Below are positions 54,861 to 64,000 of a stretch of 64,000 bases of DNA, one piece after another. Location: contig JAIQDT010002830.1 in NCBI GenBank assembly GCA_021521415.1, positions 186,001-250,000 on the forward strand, read 5' to 3'. The notes under the pieces were generated by a model. The model was not told where the DNA came from. It was given only the letters and a program-made list of their open reading frames with translations, and did not search any database. The DNA comes from Bidens hawaiensis (taxonomy: Eukaryota; Streptophyta; Magnoliopsida; Asterales; Asteraceae). The position numbers and the translations under genes are program-made. Within the stretch, counting starts at the first letter, position 1. Each line of letters opens with the position of its first letter.

Positions 54861-55870
54861 TGTCATGGCAGAGCCTTTTTGCGAGTGGTTATTGAAAACC
54901 ATCGCATGGCGCAACCTTTTTTTGCGTTTGGTTATTGAAAACCATCGCTTGGCGCGGCCTATTTTTGTCTTTGGTTATCAAAAACCATCGTTTGGCGCAA
55001 CATATTTTTGCGTTTGGTTATTCAGAACCATCTCTTGGCGTAGCCTATTTTTGTGTTTGGTTATCGAAAACCATCGTTTAGCGCAACCTACTATGGTGGG
55101 TGGTTATCAGAAAACCATTCCATTGCGCAATCTATTTTGGCCTGCGGTTATTGTAAACCATCTTTCGGCGCAGCCTACTTTGGTGGATGGTTATCTATAA
55201 AACCATTCCATGGCGCAACCTTTTTGGCCTGTGGTTATTGAAAACCATCGTTCGTCGCAGCCTACTATGGTGGATGGTTATCTAAAAACCATTCCATGGC
55301 GCAGCCTTCTTGGCCTGTGGTTATTGAAGACTACCTCTTGACGCAGCCTGTTTGGCGGATGGTTTATGAAAACCATCGTTTGGCGGAGCCTATTTTGGTG
55401 GGTAGTTATTGAAAACCATCCAATGGCGGAGCCTATTTTGACAGGTGGTTATTGAAAACCATCCCATGGCGGAGCATATTTCGGCGGGTGGTTATTGAAA
55501 ACCATCCCATGGCGGAGCACATTTCGGTGGAAGGTTATTGAAAACCATCCCATGGCGGAGCCTATTATGGCGGGTGGTTATTGAAAATCATCCCATGGCG
55601 GAGCCTATTTTGGCGGGTGGTTATTGTAAACCATCCAATGGCGGAGCATATTTTGGCGGGTGGTTATTTAAAACCATCCCATGGTGGAGCCTATTTTGGC
55701 GGGTGGTTATTGAAAACCATTCCATGGCGAAACCTATTTTAGTGGGTGGTTATTGAAAACAATCCCATGACGGAGCCTATTTTGGTGGGTGGTTATTTAA
55801 GACCATCCCATGGTGGAGCCTGTTTTGGCGGGTGGTTATTGAAAACCATCCTATGGCAGAGCATATTTTA
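54861..55870 (+). repeat. 43-bp minisatellite, about 23 units
   Basis: Unit GGTTATTGAAAACCATCCCA then TGGCGGAGCCTATTTTGGCGGGT. Left-hand units carry GCGCAACC forms, right-hand units GGCGGAGCC forms; around 55100-55320 two alternating types give an 86-bp dimer. Each unit contains GGTT-ATTGAA-AACC and often CCATGG. Since 43 is not a multiple of 3, the open frames seen across it are by-products. It sits between the antisense ORF and the 3' LTR, the region known in Tat elements to gather tandem repeats. Confidence 0.92.
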
Positions 55871-56249
55871 TCAACACTTGTTCATTCAGACACCTTTATC
55901 TGATTGATGACGTGTTGTTTGGCGGGAAAAGATGAATTAAATGAATGCCAGTGAAACGACGGTTTGACATGACGCTTTGACGATGGTTACACATCGCAGT
56001 GCAGCTTTTTCGTCTGTGTCAGGCGCGTGGGCGAGAATCTTGGTGATGCGACCAGCTGTAACACATTTTCCTGCCATATCGTTGGCGTGTCACCTGGCGA
56101 TTGGACCACGTGTCTTCCTTCCATTTTGTACCCCTCTCCAACATTAATTGCGATGGGTATAAATGGAGTTCCCTCTTGGAGATTTTTCTATTCACCATAT
56201 TTTCTTCTTCTCCTCTTTCCATTTCTTCTTGCTCTTTTGTTTCCCTTAC
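55871..56249 (+). promoter_or_regulatory. Promoter and leader of the antisense ORF
   Basis: TATAAATG at 56158-56165 lies about 90 bp before the ATG at 56250, with a CT-rich stretch between, as in many plant promoters. Nothing else recognised in the upstream 280 bp. Confidence 0.45.
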
Positions 56250-59200
56250 ATGGCTGAATCCTCTGAATCTACTAAAACGAAAAAGAACAACACATTGGAG
56301 CTCGTTGGTTGCCGGATGTCCCCTGAGGACTTTGCCAACGTGGTCAAGGTTTATCACCTTGGCCCTGAGTTTGAGCCTGAGTTTCCCGCTCCGAGCAAGA
56401 CGGCTCAGCAGGCTCCTGCTGTACAAGGAGTATTTCCTCCTGGGAAACTTCCATTTGCCCATTACTCTGTTCTTTCTAGAGGTTTTGGATGTGTTTGGGC
56501 TGTACTAGAGCCAAATACATCCACTTGGAATGGCTCGCCTTCGCCGTTTCGAGTATATTTGTCACTGCCTTGGCATTAGGCCAACGGCTAACAAGATGGC
56601 GACATTCTACCAATGGCGTTTATCCCAGGGCTGGTATAATATGTTTACCCATCTTGATGCCAAGGCCATTGCTTTGGAGGCGCCGAAGAGTTTGCACGAG
56701 TGGATTAGTATTTTCTACTACGTTACTGCGCGCGTGGTTCCACATGTGATGCATTTTGTGGACACGAAATAGCTCCTGGAGCCTAAACCGGTTCCCTATT
56801 TTGGGATGGACTGGTTTAATACCTTACAGGTCAACCTTTACCCGCTCCATTCATATCAGGAGCGTGTGCTGGTGCTATTCGGCATGAGTCGTATTTGGGA
56901 GGATGCGTCTAGGGTTCCATTTATCCAGAACGGTGGTCAAGGTTAGTGAGCCGTTTGTCTGTTGTCGGTTCCCTTACGTTTGTTTGAATGTTATGATGTA
57001 TTTGTTATTTGCAGAGGTGGAGCATCCGATGCTCCTCTTGTATCCTGTGCCTGAGGGCACAAAGATCTTGTTCCAGAGGGAGTTAGGTCCTCGTGAGGAG
57101 CCAGTTCTCCTGAGGACTGCCCCGAACTTTGTGTTTCCTCTTCCTATGGGGCAGTCACTGCCACTGCGACCACTGCCACTTCCCAGCTTCATCAACCCAA
57201 AAGAGGGTAAGCTTTTATATTATTTGTAATTACATGTTATTTTCTAACATTTATTTGCTTCTTTCCTCCATGTAAACGGTCTCATGTTGTGCGCCTTCCT
57301 AAATGCGGTGGGACGGTCGCACAAGCTAGCAGTTGGAAGGCGGTTGCGCCTCAGAGAAGTACTGCCGCGAGAAACGTCGTGGATGATGATGACGATGTCG
57401 TCCTTGTGTCCAGCGTTCCTTTTGGACCTCCCATGTCTTCGTCGGCGACATTACTAGGCTCGCTTTGTTCCGGCATTGATGCTGCGTTACTCCCAACAGC
57501 TGGCGGCCAGGCTACTGATGGCGATCAATCACTTTCAATCTTTCAGCCTGGAACCGTTGTGGACACAAGTCCGCTCGCCCCTGTCCCAATTTCAACGTTT
57601 TGAGGTCTTGTGTCTCCTGCAGCCTTTGCTCCTTGAACTGTTTTGGATACGACTGTCGTATATACCAGTTCATCTTCTTGTTTTGCTGCCGCTGGGGCGC
57701 TCACTATCCCACACCATGTGGCGATTACGCTAGCGGGCGATGATGAGGAAGAGGAGGCGCCTCGCCTCTTCAAGAAGCCTCGCCTTGGTGGGTTTGTTAA
57801 AATGAGCGGTTTGAATAAGTCTCCAGGTACAACAAGTTATATTTAACTGTTGTTGTTCCAGGGTCTTCGAGGATATCCTCTTCGACGGAAGCTACTATGG
57901 TTTTTGTCACCGCCTCTCCATTGGCGGCGACTTTTGCTAGTTTGCCTATGATGAAAAGTGTGGGCAAATTGTCCGAGGCGATGCCCGTTGTACAGCCGAA
58001 GAGTTTGCCGATGATGACGGGTGTGGTTGGCCCGTCTGAGGCCGAAACCATTGTGACGACGGTGCCTGTGTCGGAGGAATCTGTTATTCTGTCTGAATCT
58101 CAGCCTACGGCGTCAATTTTTGAACCAATGAAGGCAAGTGTGGACGATTTGCCTAAGGTTTTCAACAGCGAGTTGGTGGGAGTCTCGTTTGCTGACTTTC
58201 TGAAGTCTAAGCAATCCTCGCCGGTCAAGACCTATGTTCTTGATGGTGATGAGATTGTGAAACCGCCTCCTTTTAGCGTTGGGGTTGTAGTTAGTGGTAG
58301 ATTTTTTGACTTTCCTAGTAGCAGTGGTGATGGCTCTAGAGGCGGGGTGTTGAATGTGGATACAGATCCCCGTGATTCCGTTGAGGCGAACCAAGTTTAT
58401 CAGCCCAGGTGGAACGTCTCCTGTGGTGCTAATTTTGAGGACCCTGCTACTTGTATAGATTCTTTGGAGCATGCTTTTCCTCCCGGTGAGCGCATTGCTC
58501 GTAAATTTCAACCTCGAGACAGTCTGGCATCTGATGCCATTTTTCACCATGTTCAGATCCTTTCCAGTCTGGAGAAGTTGGTGCATGATAATCGCGCCCT
58601 CCATGCAGAGAAGATTGAGATCTCTGCCACCATGAGGGAGATGGAGCTTTCAGTGAAGAATACTGAGGCTGCCGCCTGGAAGGCGGGTCGAGATACAGCA
58701 GAGCACCGCCAGGCTCTGGCTGCTACTGAGAAAAAGTTGTCGAAGGTTGAGGCAGATTTGACGGAAACTGCCAGTGAGCGTGATGCGCACTACAAGGAGT
58801 TCCATGCTGAGTGCAAGAAGTCTAACGCTGACGTTGCTGACGCACGAAGCCGGGCTCATGCTGCCAAGGAAGCCACCACTAAATTCGAAGATGAAAACGC
58901 TACCTTGCGTAAGCGGATCGAAGAGTTGGAAGAGGACGCGTCATTTAGAAAGGCGGATTCTAGCAAACTGGCTGATACGCTTGTCTCTCATGAGGTCTCC
59001 CATGAGAAGACAATCGAGTCTTTGACTGCTGCGTATGCTACTGCTGCCGCTGATCGCGATTGTCTGTTGAAGCAAGCCATCTGCAAGGTAATTTTCCTTA
59101 TTTTCCTATTGTTGCCATTTGGTTAGTATTAAATTCGTCTTTTTTCAGGTTGCCCAATGTATCATTACTGATGATGATATGACGAAGTGTTTTGGGCGCC

Positions 59201-59511
59201 TTGTTATCGCCGCGCAGCAACTAGGGCACAAGGCTTGTTTCTATGAGGCCGTTACGCATTTGCGGGATAATCTTTCTCATGAATCCTATTTTCTTCATGG
59301 CATTGATGTAGAAGCGGAGTATGCAGCAACGGAGGCTTAATATGACGCTATATCGTTTCCTATTCTGTCTGCTGTTGTCCAGTGTGCCAAAGAGAAGAAT
59401 GGCGTGCAGTTATTGCGCGGGTTGTTGGAGCCTGATCAAGTCGGTCCGTCTACCGGTGATGATGTTGTTGTGGCTCAAGATCATGCGGGGAAGAGCTTAG
59501 ATTTTGATTAG
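56250..59511 (+). pseudogene. Antisense multi-exon ORF of the Tat element, plant-transposon-like domain plus coiled coil
   Basis: Runs opposite to the element's pol. Exon 1 starts MAESSESTK, shows MSPEDFANVVKVYHL, then after a frameshift near 56490 RFEYICHCLGIRPTANKMATFYQWRLSQGWYNMF, which resembles the 'putative gypsy-type transposon' domain (Pfam Transposase_28). A TAG lies at 56770. Likely introns: 56942-57014 and 59088-59148 (GT...TTTCAG); a donor at 57207 has no clear acceptor. The 57897-59087 part encodes a Ser/Val-rich region and a long coiled coil (AEKIEISATMREMELSVKNT onward). The last exon (59149-59511, VAQCIITDDDMTKCFGRLV) has a TAA at 59338. Known antisense extra ORFs of Tat elements have this position; their function is unknown. 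Confidence 0.7.
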
Positions 59512-59693
59512 GTCTTCTCGTATGTATGTCTTGTATAGTTGTAATTTGTTTTGGCGGATGTTCGTATCCACATTGTAAATATGCGATTTTATATAAATGA
59601 AGTGAATTTTGTGAAAGAGATGTTCTTTTTCTTTTTTGCCTTGGAATGCGGAGTATCTTTTTCATTCCTTTGTCAATGGCCCTTGGCCCATTT

Positions 59694-60089
59694 TTACACG
59701 GTGAAATCGACTTGCATGTAACAACTTCGCAGCTGCGCCGCGTTCCATGTTCTTGGAACCAGTGAGCCATCGAGCTGGATCAGCGCATACGCGCCCTTCC
59801 CTAATATTTCTTTTATTTGATAAGGACCTTCCCATGTTGGCGCTAGCTTTCCTTGCGCTTGGGATTTTGATGCCTCGTTGTTGCGATGGATGTAATCTCC
59901 AGCATTTAATTCACAAATTTTTACTCTCGCATCATAGTACTTCTGGAGTTGGCGTTTGTAATTTTGTTTGCGCATTGCCGCCAACTCTCTTCTTTCTTCT
60001 AGAAGCATTAAGTCCAGTCGCCTTTCGGCTTCATTGTCGGCTTGTAGTGTGATTCTTGGCGATGGCACCCCGATCTCTTCCGGAATCAT
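59694..60089 (-). pseudogene. Tat integrase C-terminus
   Basis: 131-codon piece beginning MIPEEIGVPSPRI and including EAERRLDLMLLEERRELAAM, RQLQKYYDARVKICEL and LAPTWEGPYQIKEILGKGAY. It ends at 59694, 180 bp from the end of the antisense ORF, so the two genes converge. The catalytic core between 60090 and 60330 is lost to frame breaks. Confidence 0.85.
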
Positions 60090-60329
60090 TGCCTCTGTGT
60101 CATAGGTTAGGCTAAATGGTGTTTATGCGTTGCCTGTATTCCTTTGGGTTCGGATTGCCCAAAGGACGTGTGCAAGCTGATCAACCTTCTTTTAATGCCG
60201 CCAACGATGATGCTAATGGCGCGCTCCACTTCTCCATGCCCTTATGGATGGGCAACAGAAGTGAACATTTGAGTTATGCTTAACTCTCTGAGCCATTCCC
60301 TGATGCGTTTTTCTGCGAACTGTGTTCCG

Positions 60330-60752
60330 TTATCCCTGACCAAATTCATCGGCAGTCCGAACCGGTATATGATCAATTCCCAAATAAATTTCTTGATACC
60401 GGGATGCTACTGGTTTTGACTCGATCCACTTGGTGAAGTAGTCAATCGCCACGATCAGGAATTTCACTCGTCCTGGCGCTTCGGGAAACGGCCCTGTTAT
60501 ATCGATCGTCCATTTCGGGAACGGCCAAGATGATGTTACTGGGACCATAGCATTTTTGGGGAGCAAGGTGTTTGGCGCATGGCGCTGGCATGTGCTGCAT
60601 CTCCTTAGTTCTTTTTCTGCATCTACGTGCATGCCCGGCCAATAATATGCCATGTTCATTATCTTGGCTACCACCATTCTCGGGCCCGCGTGAATCCAAC
60701 AAATTCCTTTGTGTACTTCCCTCAACAAGTAATTTGCGTCCTGTGCATCCAC
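60330..60752 (-). pseudogene. Tat integrase, zinc region and core start
   Basis: In the same register as the RNase H piece upstream, separated by a TGA at about 60753 (probably CGA originally). It contains YYWPGMHVDAEKELRRCSTC, CQRHAPN and the first catalytic Asp in WTIDITGPFPEAPGRVKFLI, then DYFTKWIESKPVASRY before leaving frame. Confidence 0.85.
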
Positions 60753-60755
60753 ACA

Positions 60756-62138
60756 TCAGAGAGGTGGCCCCAAATAAGATCGTTTGTATAAAATGACATT
60801 CTGAAATGTATAGTTTAGCACTTTGTGACGAATCTTTTGGGCTTCTGCCTTTTTATCTGGTAGAATACCTGATGATAGGTAGTTGACGATTGGTGTCATC
60901 CAGTTTGGTGTACTTGATGAACATACATAAACTTCTCTCATGATTGTGGAAGGGTTTGTTAGCACTTCTACACGGACGTCTTTGGCAAGGTGTTCGAAGC
61001 TAACTGATGTCAATTTGCTAAGAGCGTCGGCCTGTTTGTTTTCGCTTCGTTTCACATGTTTTACTTTGCATGTAATGAAGGTTCCCATTAGCGCCTTAGC
61101 TTGCGTTAAGTATGAGGCCATCTTCTCGTCTTTTGCATCATATGACCCTTCTATTTGATTTGCCACTAACATTGAGTCGACATGCGCCTCTAAATGTTGA
61201 GCCCCCAGCTTTTTGGCGATTCTCAATCCAGCCAACAATGCTTCATATTCCGCCTCATTATTTATGCTTTTGAACTCGAAACGTATTGCATACGTGAAGT
61301 CATGCCCCTCTAGATTGGTGATCCTTAATCCTGCACCACCGCCTCCATCATTGGATGACCCAGTGGTGAACAACTTCCATACTTGTTCTTTTTGTTGTTC
61401 AACTGGAGGATCCATCTCTTTTCGGCATTCCTCTTCTTTCCCTTGGGGTACCTCTACTATGAAGTCTGCCAAAACCTGACCTTTAATTGCTAGTCTGGGG
61501 TTGTATTCAATGGCGTATTCTCTCAATTCTATCGCCCACCATGCTAGCCTTCCAGATATTTCTGGTTTGGCTAACACATATTTTAGGTGATAATTGGTGA
61601 GGACATGTACCGGGGGTCCCTGGAAGTATCTCCTTAAACGGCGCGCTGTTTGTACTAGCGACATAACTATTTTTTCCAAGGTGGAGTATCTTGTTTCTAC
61701 GTCTTCTAGAGTGCGACTTACGTAGTAGATGGGTGTTTGAACACCATCCCTTTCAACCATCACAACCGCGCTAACTGCTCTTTCTGAAGCCGCTAAGTAT
61801 ATTACGAGCGGTTCTTTGGCTCGCGGTGCCGTTAACGTTGGTAACTCTGCTAAACGCGATTTGATCTCCTGGCATGCTGTTTCGCCTTCCGCTATCCATC
61901 GATATTGAGACGTTTTGAGACAGTTCCTTAGGATTGAGACAAGTGGAAAGGATTTTGCAGCATGACTTGACAAGAATCTATTGAGCGTGACCAATCGGCC
62001 ATTAACTGTTTGCACTTGCTTGATGGGTTTTGGAGAAGGCATTTTTACCTCCGCCTCCACTTTTTCGGAGTTTCTTTGAACCCTCCATTCGTCATGATCA
62101 CTCCCAGGAATTTTCCTTCTTCCATCCCAAAGGAACAT
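60756..62138 (-). pseudogene. Tat RT end, RNase H and second RNase H
   Basis: 460-codon piece. RT connection (VTLNRFLSSHAAKSFPLVSI), the degenerate first RNase H (IYLAASERAVSAVVMVERDG, YTLEKIVMSL-like region, LTNYHLKYVLAKP), then the second, Tat-specific RNase H (KLFTTGSSNDGGGGAGLRI, NNEAEYEALLAGLRIAKKLG, HVDSMLVANQIEG). In the second RNase H the usual catalytic Asp before GSS is Thr, so it is likely inactive. The joining RT frame is broken near 62100. Confidence 0.87.
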
Positions 62139-62245
62139 TTTCCTGGGTTAAGTTTCATGCTGATTTGGCTCAGCGCTCTAAAGGTTTTTTCAATGTCTTT
62201 TAGCATTGTTGCTTGTGCATCGCTTTTGATCACCAAGTCATCCAT
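62045..62245 (-). pseudogene. Tat reverse transcriptase, catalytic piece
   Basis: Begins with the catalytic MDDLVIKS motif and continues FRALSQISMKLNPGKCSFGM and KFLGVIM. It is separated from the preceding RT piece by a frame change near 62250 and from the next by one near 62100. Confidence 0.8.
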
Positions 62246-62253
62246 GTAGACTT

Positions 62254-63405
62254 CTAAATTTCTCCAATTTGGGACTTGAGTTCTTTGTCCATCAGGCGTT
62301 GATATGTGGATCCTGCATTCTTGAGGCCGAATGGCATCATCTTGTAACTGTATGTTCCGTTGTTTATTCGGGACGCCTTTTTGTCTTGATCTTCAGCCGC
62401 CATGTGGATTTGGTGGTACCCTTTATATTCATCCAAGAAACATTTGAACTGAAAAGGGACAAGCGCATCCACCTTTAGGTCTATTTCTGGTAAAGGGTAG
62501 CAATCTTTTGGGCACGCTTTATTGAGATCTTTGAAGTCGATGTACATGCGCCATTGGCCATTTGCCTTTGGTACCATAACCGGGTTGGCGAACCATGTTT
62601 GGTATTGTATTTCGCGGATTATTCTCGCGCCAATGAGTTGTTTAACTTGTTCATCGCAGGCTTTCGCTTGTTCCGGTCCCATCTTCCTCTGCTTTTGTAC
62701 CACTGGCACAAAAGCTGGATTAACCTTCAACTCGTGTTCCGCCTTGGTTTTTGGAACTCCCTTCATGTCCGCTGGAGTCCTTACGAACACATCCATGTTG
62801 CTAACGAGTAGCCTTTTCAACGCACTTCGTGGTTTATTGGAAAGGGTAGGTCCAATGCTTACGCTTTGTTCTGGGAATTTCCCATTGAGGACCCATTTCT
62901 CTACCTCTCTCGCTTTGTTTGTTTTCAACATCTTTCGTGGCGGTATTTTCACGTACGTTATATGACACTGTTTGTTGGCATGAATCATCACCACCCTTGT
63001 GGGCGTTGGCACTCCTAATATTCTGTGGGCTGTTAAGGGATTAGCGTTGAAATCTCCAATTGCCACCCTTCCCAAGATTACATCATAGTGCGGGTGCGGA
63101 GTTTCCATGACCATGAAATCCACGTCTTCAGTTCTTGATTGTATCCCGTCAGTGAGTGTAACCGGGAATGTCAGTTGTCCGAGTGGGTATTCAATACTTT
63201 GATTGAAACCTGTTATTGGGGCATTGACTGGTGTAAGCCTTCGCTTGTCTTTTTCTTCAAATAAATCAAAACAGTGGCGATACATGATATCAGACGTTGT
63301 CCCCTCATCGATGAAGAAGCGAGGCGTCCGATAATGGCCAAAAACTGCTGTGACCAATAAAGGTTCCTTTTGGTTTGCTCCTCCTTTCACCTTTGGAAAA
63401 ATCAC
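62254..63405 (-). pseudogene. Tat protease and reverse transcriptase N-terminal part
   Basis: 383 codons. Protease: TPRFFIDEGTTSDIMYRHCF, with the Asp in the D-x-G motif, and HPHYDVILGRVAIGDFNA. RT: RIIREIQYQTWFANPVMVPK, WRMYIDFKDLNKACPKDCYP, QFKCFLDEYKGYHQIHMA (Glu where Ala is usual), KMMPFGLKNAGSTYQRLMD. It continues upstream in register to the gag piece at 63556. Confidence 0.88.
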
Positions 63406-63555
63406 TTGTTCTTCCTTCCAGGCAGCATGTTCAACCTGGCTACGCTTTTTGCTTTTGTTTCCGCCAGAAATTATATTGGCATGTAGGTCTTTGATTTTCT
63501 TTTCTGGCCTCTTGCCATCGTGAGGTGGCGGACGTCTGCCTCTCCCTTTGATGCA

Positions 63556-63783
63556 TTAAACCAGACGCTCCAATCTTCCGTTCTTGACATACTCTTCAAT
63601 GACATCTTTCAACTTTGAACATTGATTAGTTGTGTGACCATGGTGTTCGTGGTAGTCACAATAACTCTTCATGTCTGCGTTTGGCCCTGGTTTGATTGGA
63701 GCTGGCTTTTTGAGCCGGATGCCTTCCGTATGCATTATCTGTGCTGAACTTTTGATCAGCGGGGTCCATGTCAGGCCCCTCAA
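63556..63783 (-). pseudogene. Tat gag C-terminus
   Basis: 75-codon piece with KSYCDYHEHHGHTTNQCSKL, a CxxH...H-C zinc-binding pattern typical of Tat Gag, then VIEEYVKNGRLERLV and a TAA stop; the same register continues after the stop into a basic linker and protease. The last 217 bp of the window (63784-64000) show nothing I can assign. Confidence 0.7.
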
Positions 63784-64000
63784 TTTCAGCTGGATCTTAC
63801 TTAATCATGTCATAACTCACACAGATTAATGTGCCGACAAGAGAGTTAATGACGGGTTTCTATATTTAGAAAGATATCTGTTTGTTAAAGGCGGAATCAA
63901 TAACAAACATACGGTTGCAATGAATAATCAAAGGTAGAAAGCACACACAGGATTCACTCAAAAGATTTCCATCTATATAATTTTCATCATACAAAGTGGA

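Larger units (their letters stand above)
54208..64000 (-). mobile_element. Tat-type Ty3/gypsy element, right end outside window
   Basis: Minus-strand element: gag end, protease, RT, RNase H, second RNase H, integrase (63783 down to 59694), then a plus-strand ORF (56250-59511), a minisatellite and the 3' LTR (54208-54740). The second RNase H, the lack of a chromodomain, and the antisense ORF between pol and 3' LTR are known Tat-lineage traits. All coding parts are broken. The 5' LTR, primer site and most of gag lie beyond the right edge. Confidence 0.85.

Noticed and set aside
54814..55756. Open frames across the 43-bp minisatellite
   Set aside because: A 43-bp period rotates the reading frame each unit; the frames arise from the repeat and not from a protein.
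57827..57861. A third intron in the antisense ORF (GTACAAC...TTCCAG)
   Set aside because: At 35 nt it is shorter than plant introns normally are.

Overview
This window is plant nuclear DNA made almost entirely of LTR retrotransposons inserted into one another. I found no convincing host gene. Plant-type Ty3/gypsy lineages (chromodomain-bearing Tekay-like elements, an Athila element and a Tat element), initiator-tRNA-Met and tRNA-Asp-type primer sites, and AT-rich spacers point to a eudicot. The long Tekay LTRs and the repeat style would fit Asteraceae, but that is a low-confidence inference.

Layout. (1) 1-10816: a minus-strand Tekay element whose 3' LTR runs off the left edge. (2) 10817-18473: older minus-strand LTR relics, including an LTR at 16062-18473 that has a primer site on one side and a 3'-end signal on the other. 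(3) 18968-52634: a plus-strand chromovirus ('host chromovirus') split into three blocks (18968-20088, 34534-35679, 49699-52634). (4) Its reverse transcriptase is broken by a Tekay tandem (20089-34264: truncated LTR, interior, full LTR, interior, no last LTR). (5) Its integrase is broken by a complete 14-kb Athila element (35680-49698) flanked by the 5-bp duplication ACGAT. (6) 52671-54207: AT-rich DNA with a Helitron-like start. (7) 54208-64000: a minus-strand Tat element with a 533-bp 3' LTR, a 43-bp minisatellite, a plus-strand (antisense) multi-exon ORF and a broken pol gene; it runs off the right edge.

How the parts work. Each element carries gag (particle protein), protease, reverse transcriptase, RNase H and integrase. 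All of these are broken by stops or frameshifts. The least damaged is the second Tekay unit (29597-34186), one open frame with only two stop codons. The chromodomain at the end of the Tekay polyproteins is thought to steer integration into heterochromatin.

Most interesting signals. (a) The Athila element has short CACGG-nn-CCGTG dyads that nearly always come in pairs 21-23 bp apart. They lie 18-20 bp upstream of a TATA box in both LTRs and again inside the element, upstream of two small coiled-coil ORFs, with a weaker match upstream of the envelope-position ORF. This suggests a reused promoter module. (b) All chromovirus 3' ends carry a hairpin with a constant loop and core but changing, still-paired arms. 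(c) The Tekay elements carry an extra acidic coiled-coil ORF upstream of gag. (d) Their LTRs carry a telomere-like heptamer array just upstream of the TATA box.
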